Below are positions 63,932-64,000 of a DNA stretch of 64,000 nt, one piece after another (position 1 is the first letter of the stretch; every line of letters begins with the position of its first letter). A program made the translations under genes and the position numbers. The notes under the pieces were generated by a model that saw only the letters and a program-made list of their open reading frames with translations, searched no databases and was not told where the DNA came from. Location: assembly GCF_902459465.1 (NCBI RefSeq), contig NC_047065.1, positions 2,786,309 through 2,850,308 on the forward strand, in the 5' to 3' direction. This DNA is from Asterias rubens (lineage: Eukaryota; Echinodermata; Asteroidea; Forcipulatida; Asteriidae).

Positions 63932-64000
63932 GTATTCCCAAAAGATGCACTCCATTTTAGGATTTTGTTGACTCTATGCTGTCACTTTATTTATAAAAAA

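Overview
This is metazoan nuclear DNA: it carries short protein-coding exons with GT-AG introns, is AT-rich, and is crowded with short non-autonomous transposons and tRNA-derived SINEs. The gene content (a retinal-binding opsin, a beta-1,4-galactosyltransferase, a PDPR-like flavoprotein and a Tbx20-type T-box factor) together with the repeat style fits an invertebrate deuterostome, most likely an echinoderm. That placement is inference; no marker in the window proves it.

Layout. (1) 373-2776, plus strand: the last two visible exons of a BTB-Kelch (KLHL-type) gene, followed by a 187-bp tandem duplication of its final kelch segment. (2) 3000-10450: intergenic, with a LINE reverse-transcriptase tail, a degenerate AT-rich satellite, a (CAAA)n array and several MITEs. 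(3) 10450-15231, plus: a complete four-exon opsin (428 aa). (4) 18016-23350, minus: a complete seven-exon beta-1,4-galactosyltransferase (402 aa), including a terminal exon lying opposite an unrelated plus-strand reading frame. (5) 23351-28089: intergenic, with a CpG-containing short-repeat block and hairpin elements. (6) 28090-40769, plus: a complete 16-exon PDPR/dimethylglycine-dehydrogenase-family gene (874 aa). Its introns carry minisatellites, SINEs, a 370-bp inverted repeat and a Penelope-like-element endonuclease fragment. (7) 41337-51480: gene-poor and MITE-rich. (8) 51500-63931, plus: the first six coding exons of a tbx20 orthologue, preceded by a four-unit repeat in its probable 5' leader; the gene runs off the right end.

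The genes are unrelated single-copy metazoan genes that happen to be neighbours. They do not form a pathway: photoreception (opsin), Golgi glycosylation (B4GALT), mitochondrial pyruvate dehydrogenase control (PDPR), transcription control in heart and muscle development (Tbx20), and ubiquitin-ligase substrate binding (Kelch).

The dominant signal outside genes is one MITE family (called MITE-B here, about 380 bp) present in roughly 30 full, deleted or partial copies. It and several other families sit at TTAA sites. Nested insertions within the window show the TTAA duplication directly, which points to piggyBac-type mobilisation. I did not find a clearly new enzymatic system. The most unusual items are an opsin with a YRY motif, a B4GALT with a double Gly-to-Cys change in its signature, an in-frame Penelope-like exon candidate inside PDPR, and a recurring hairpin-plus-GAAACGT motif that resembles half of a hammerhead ribozyme.
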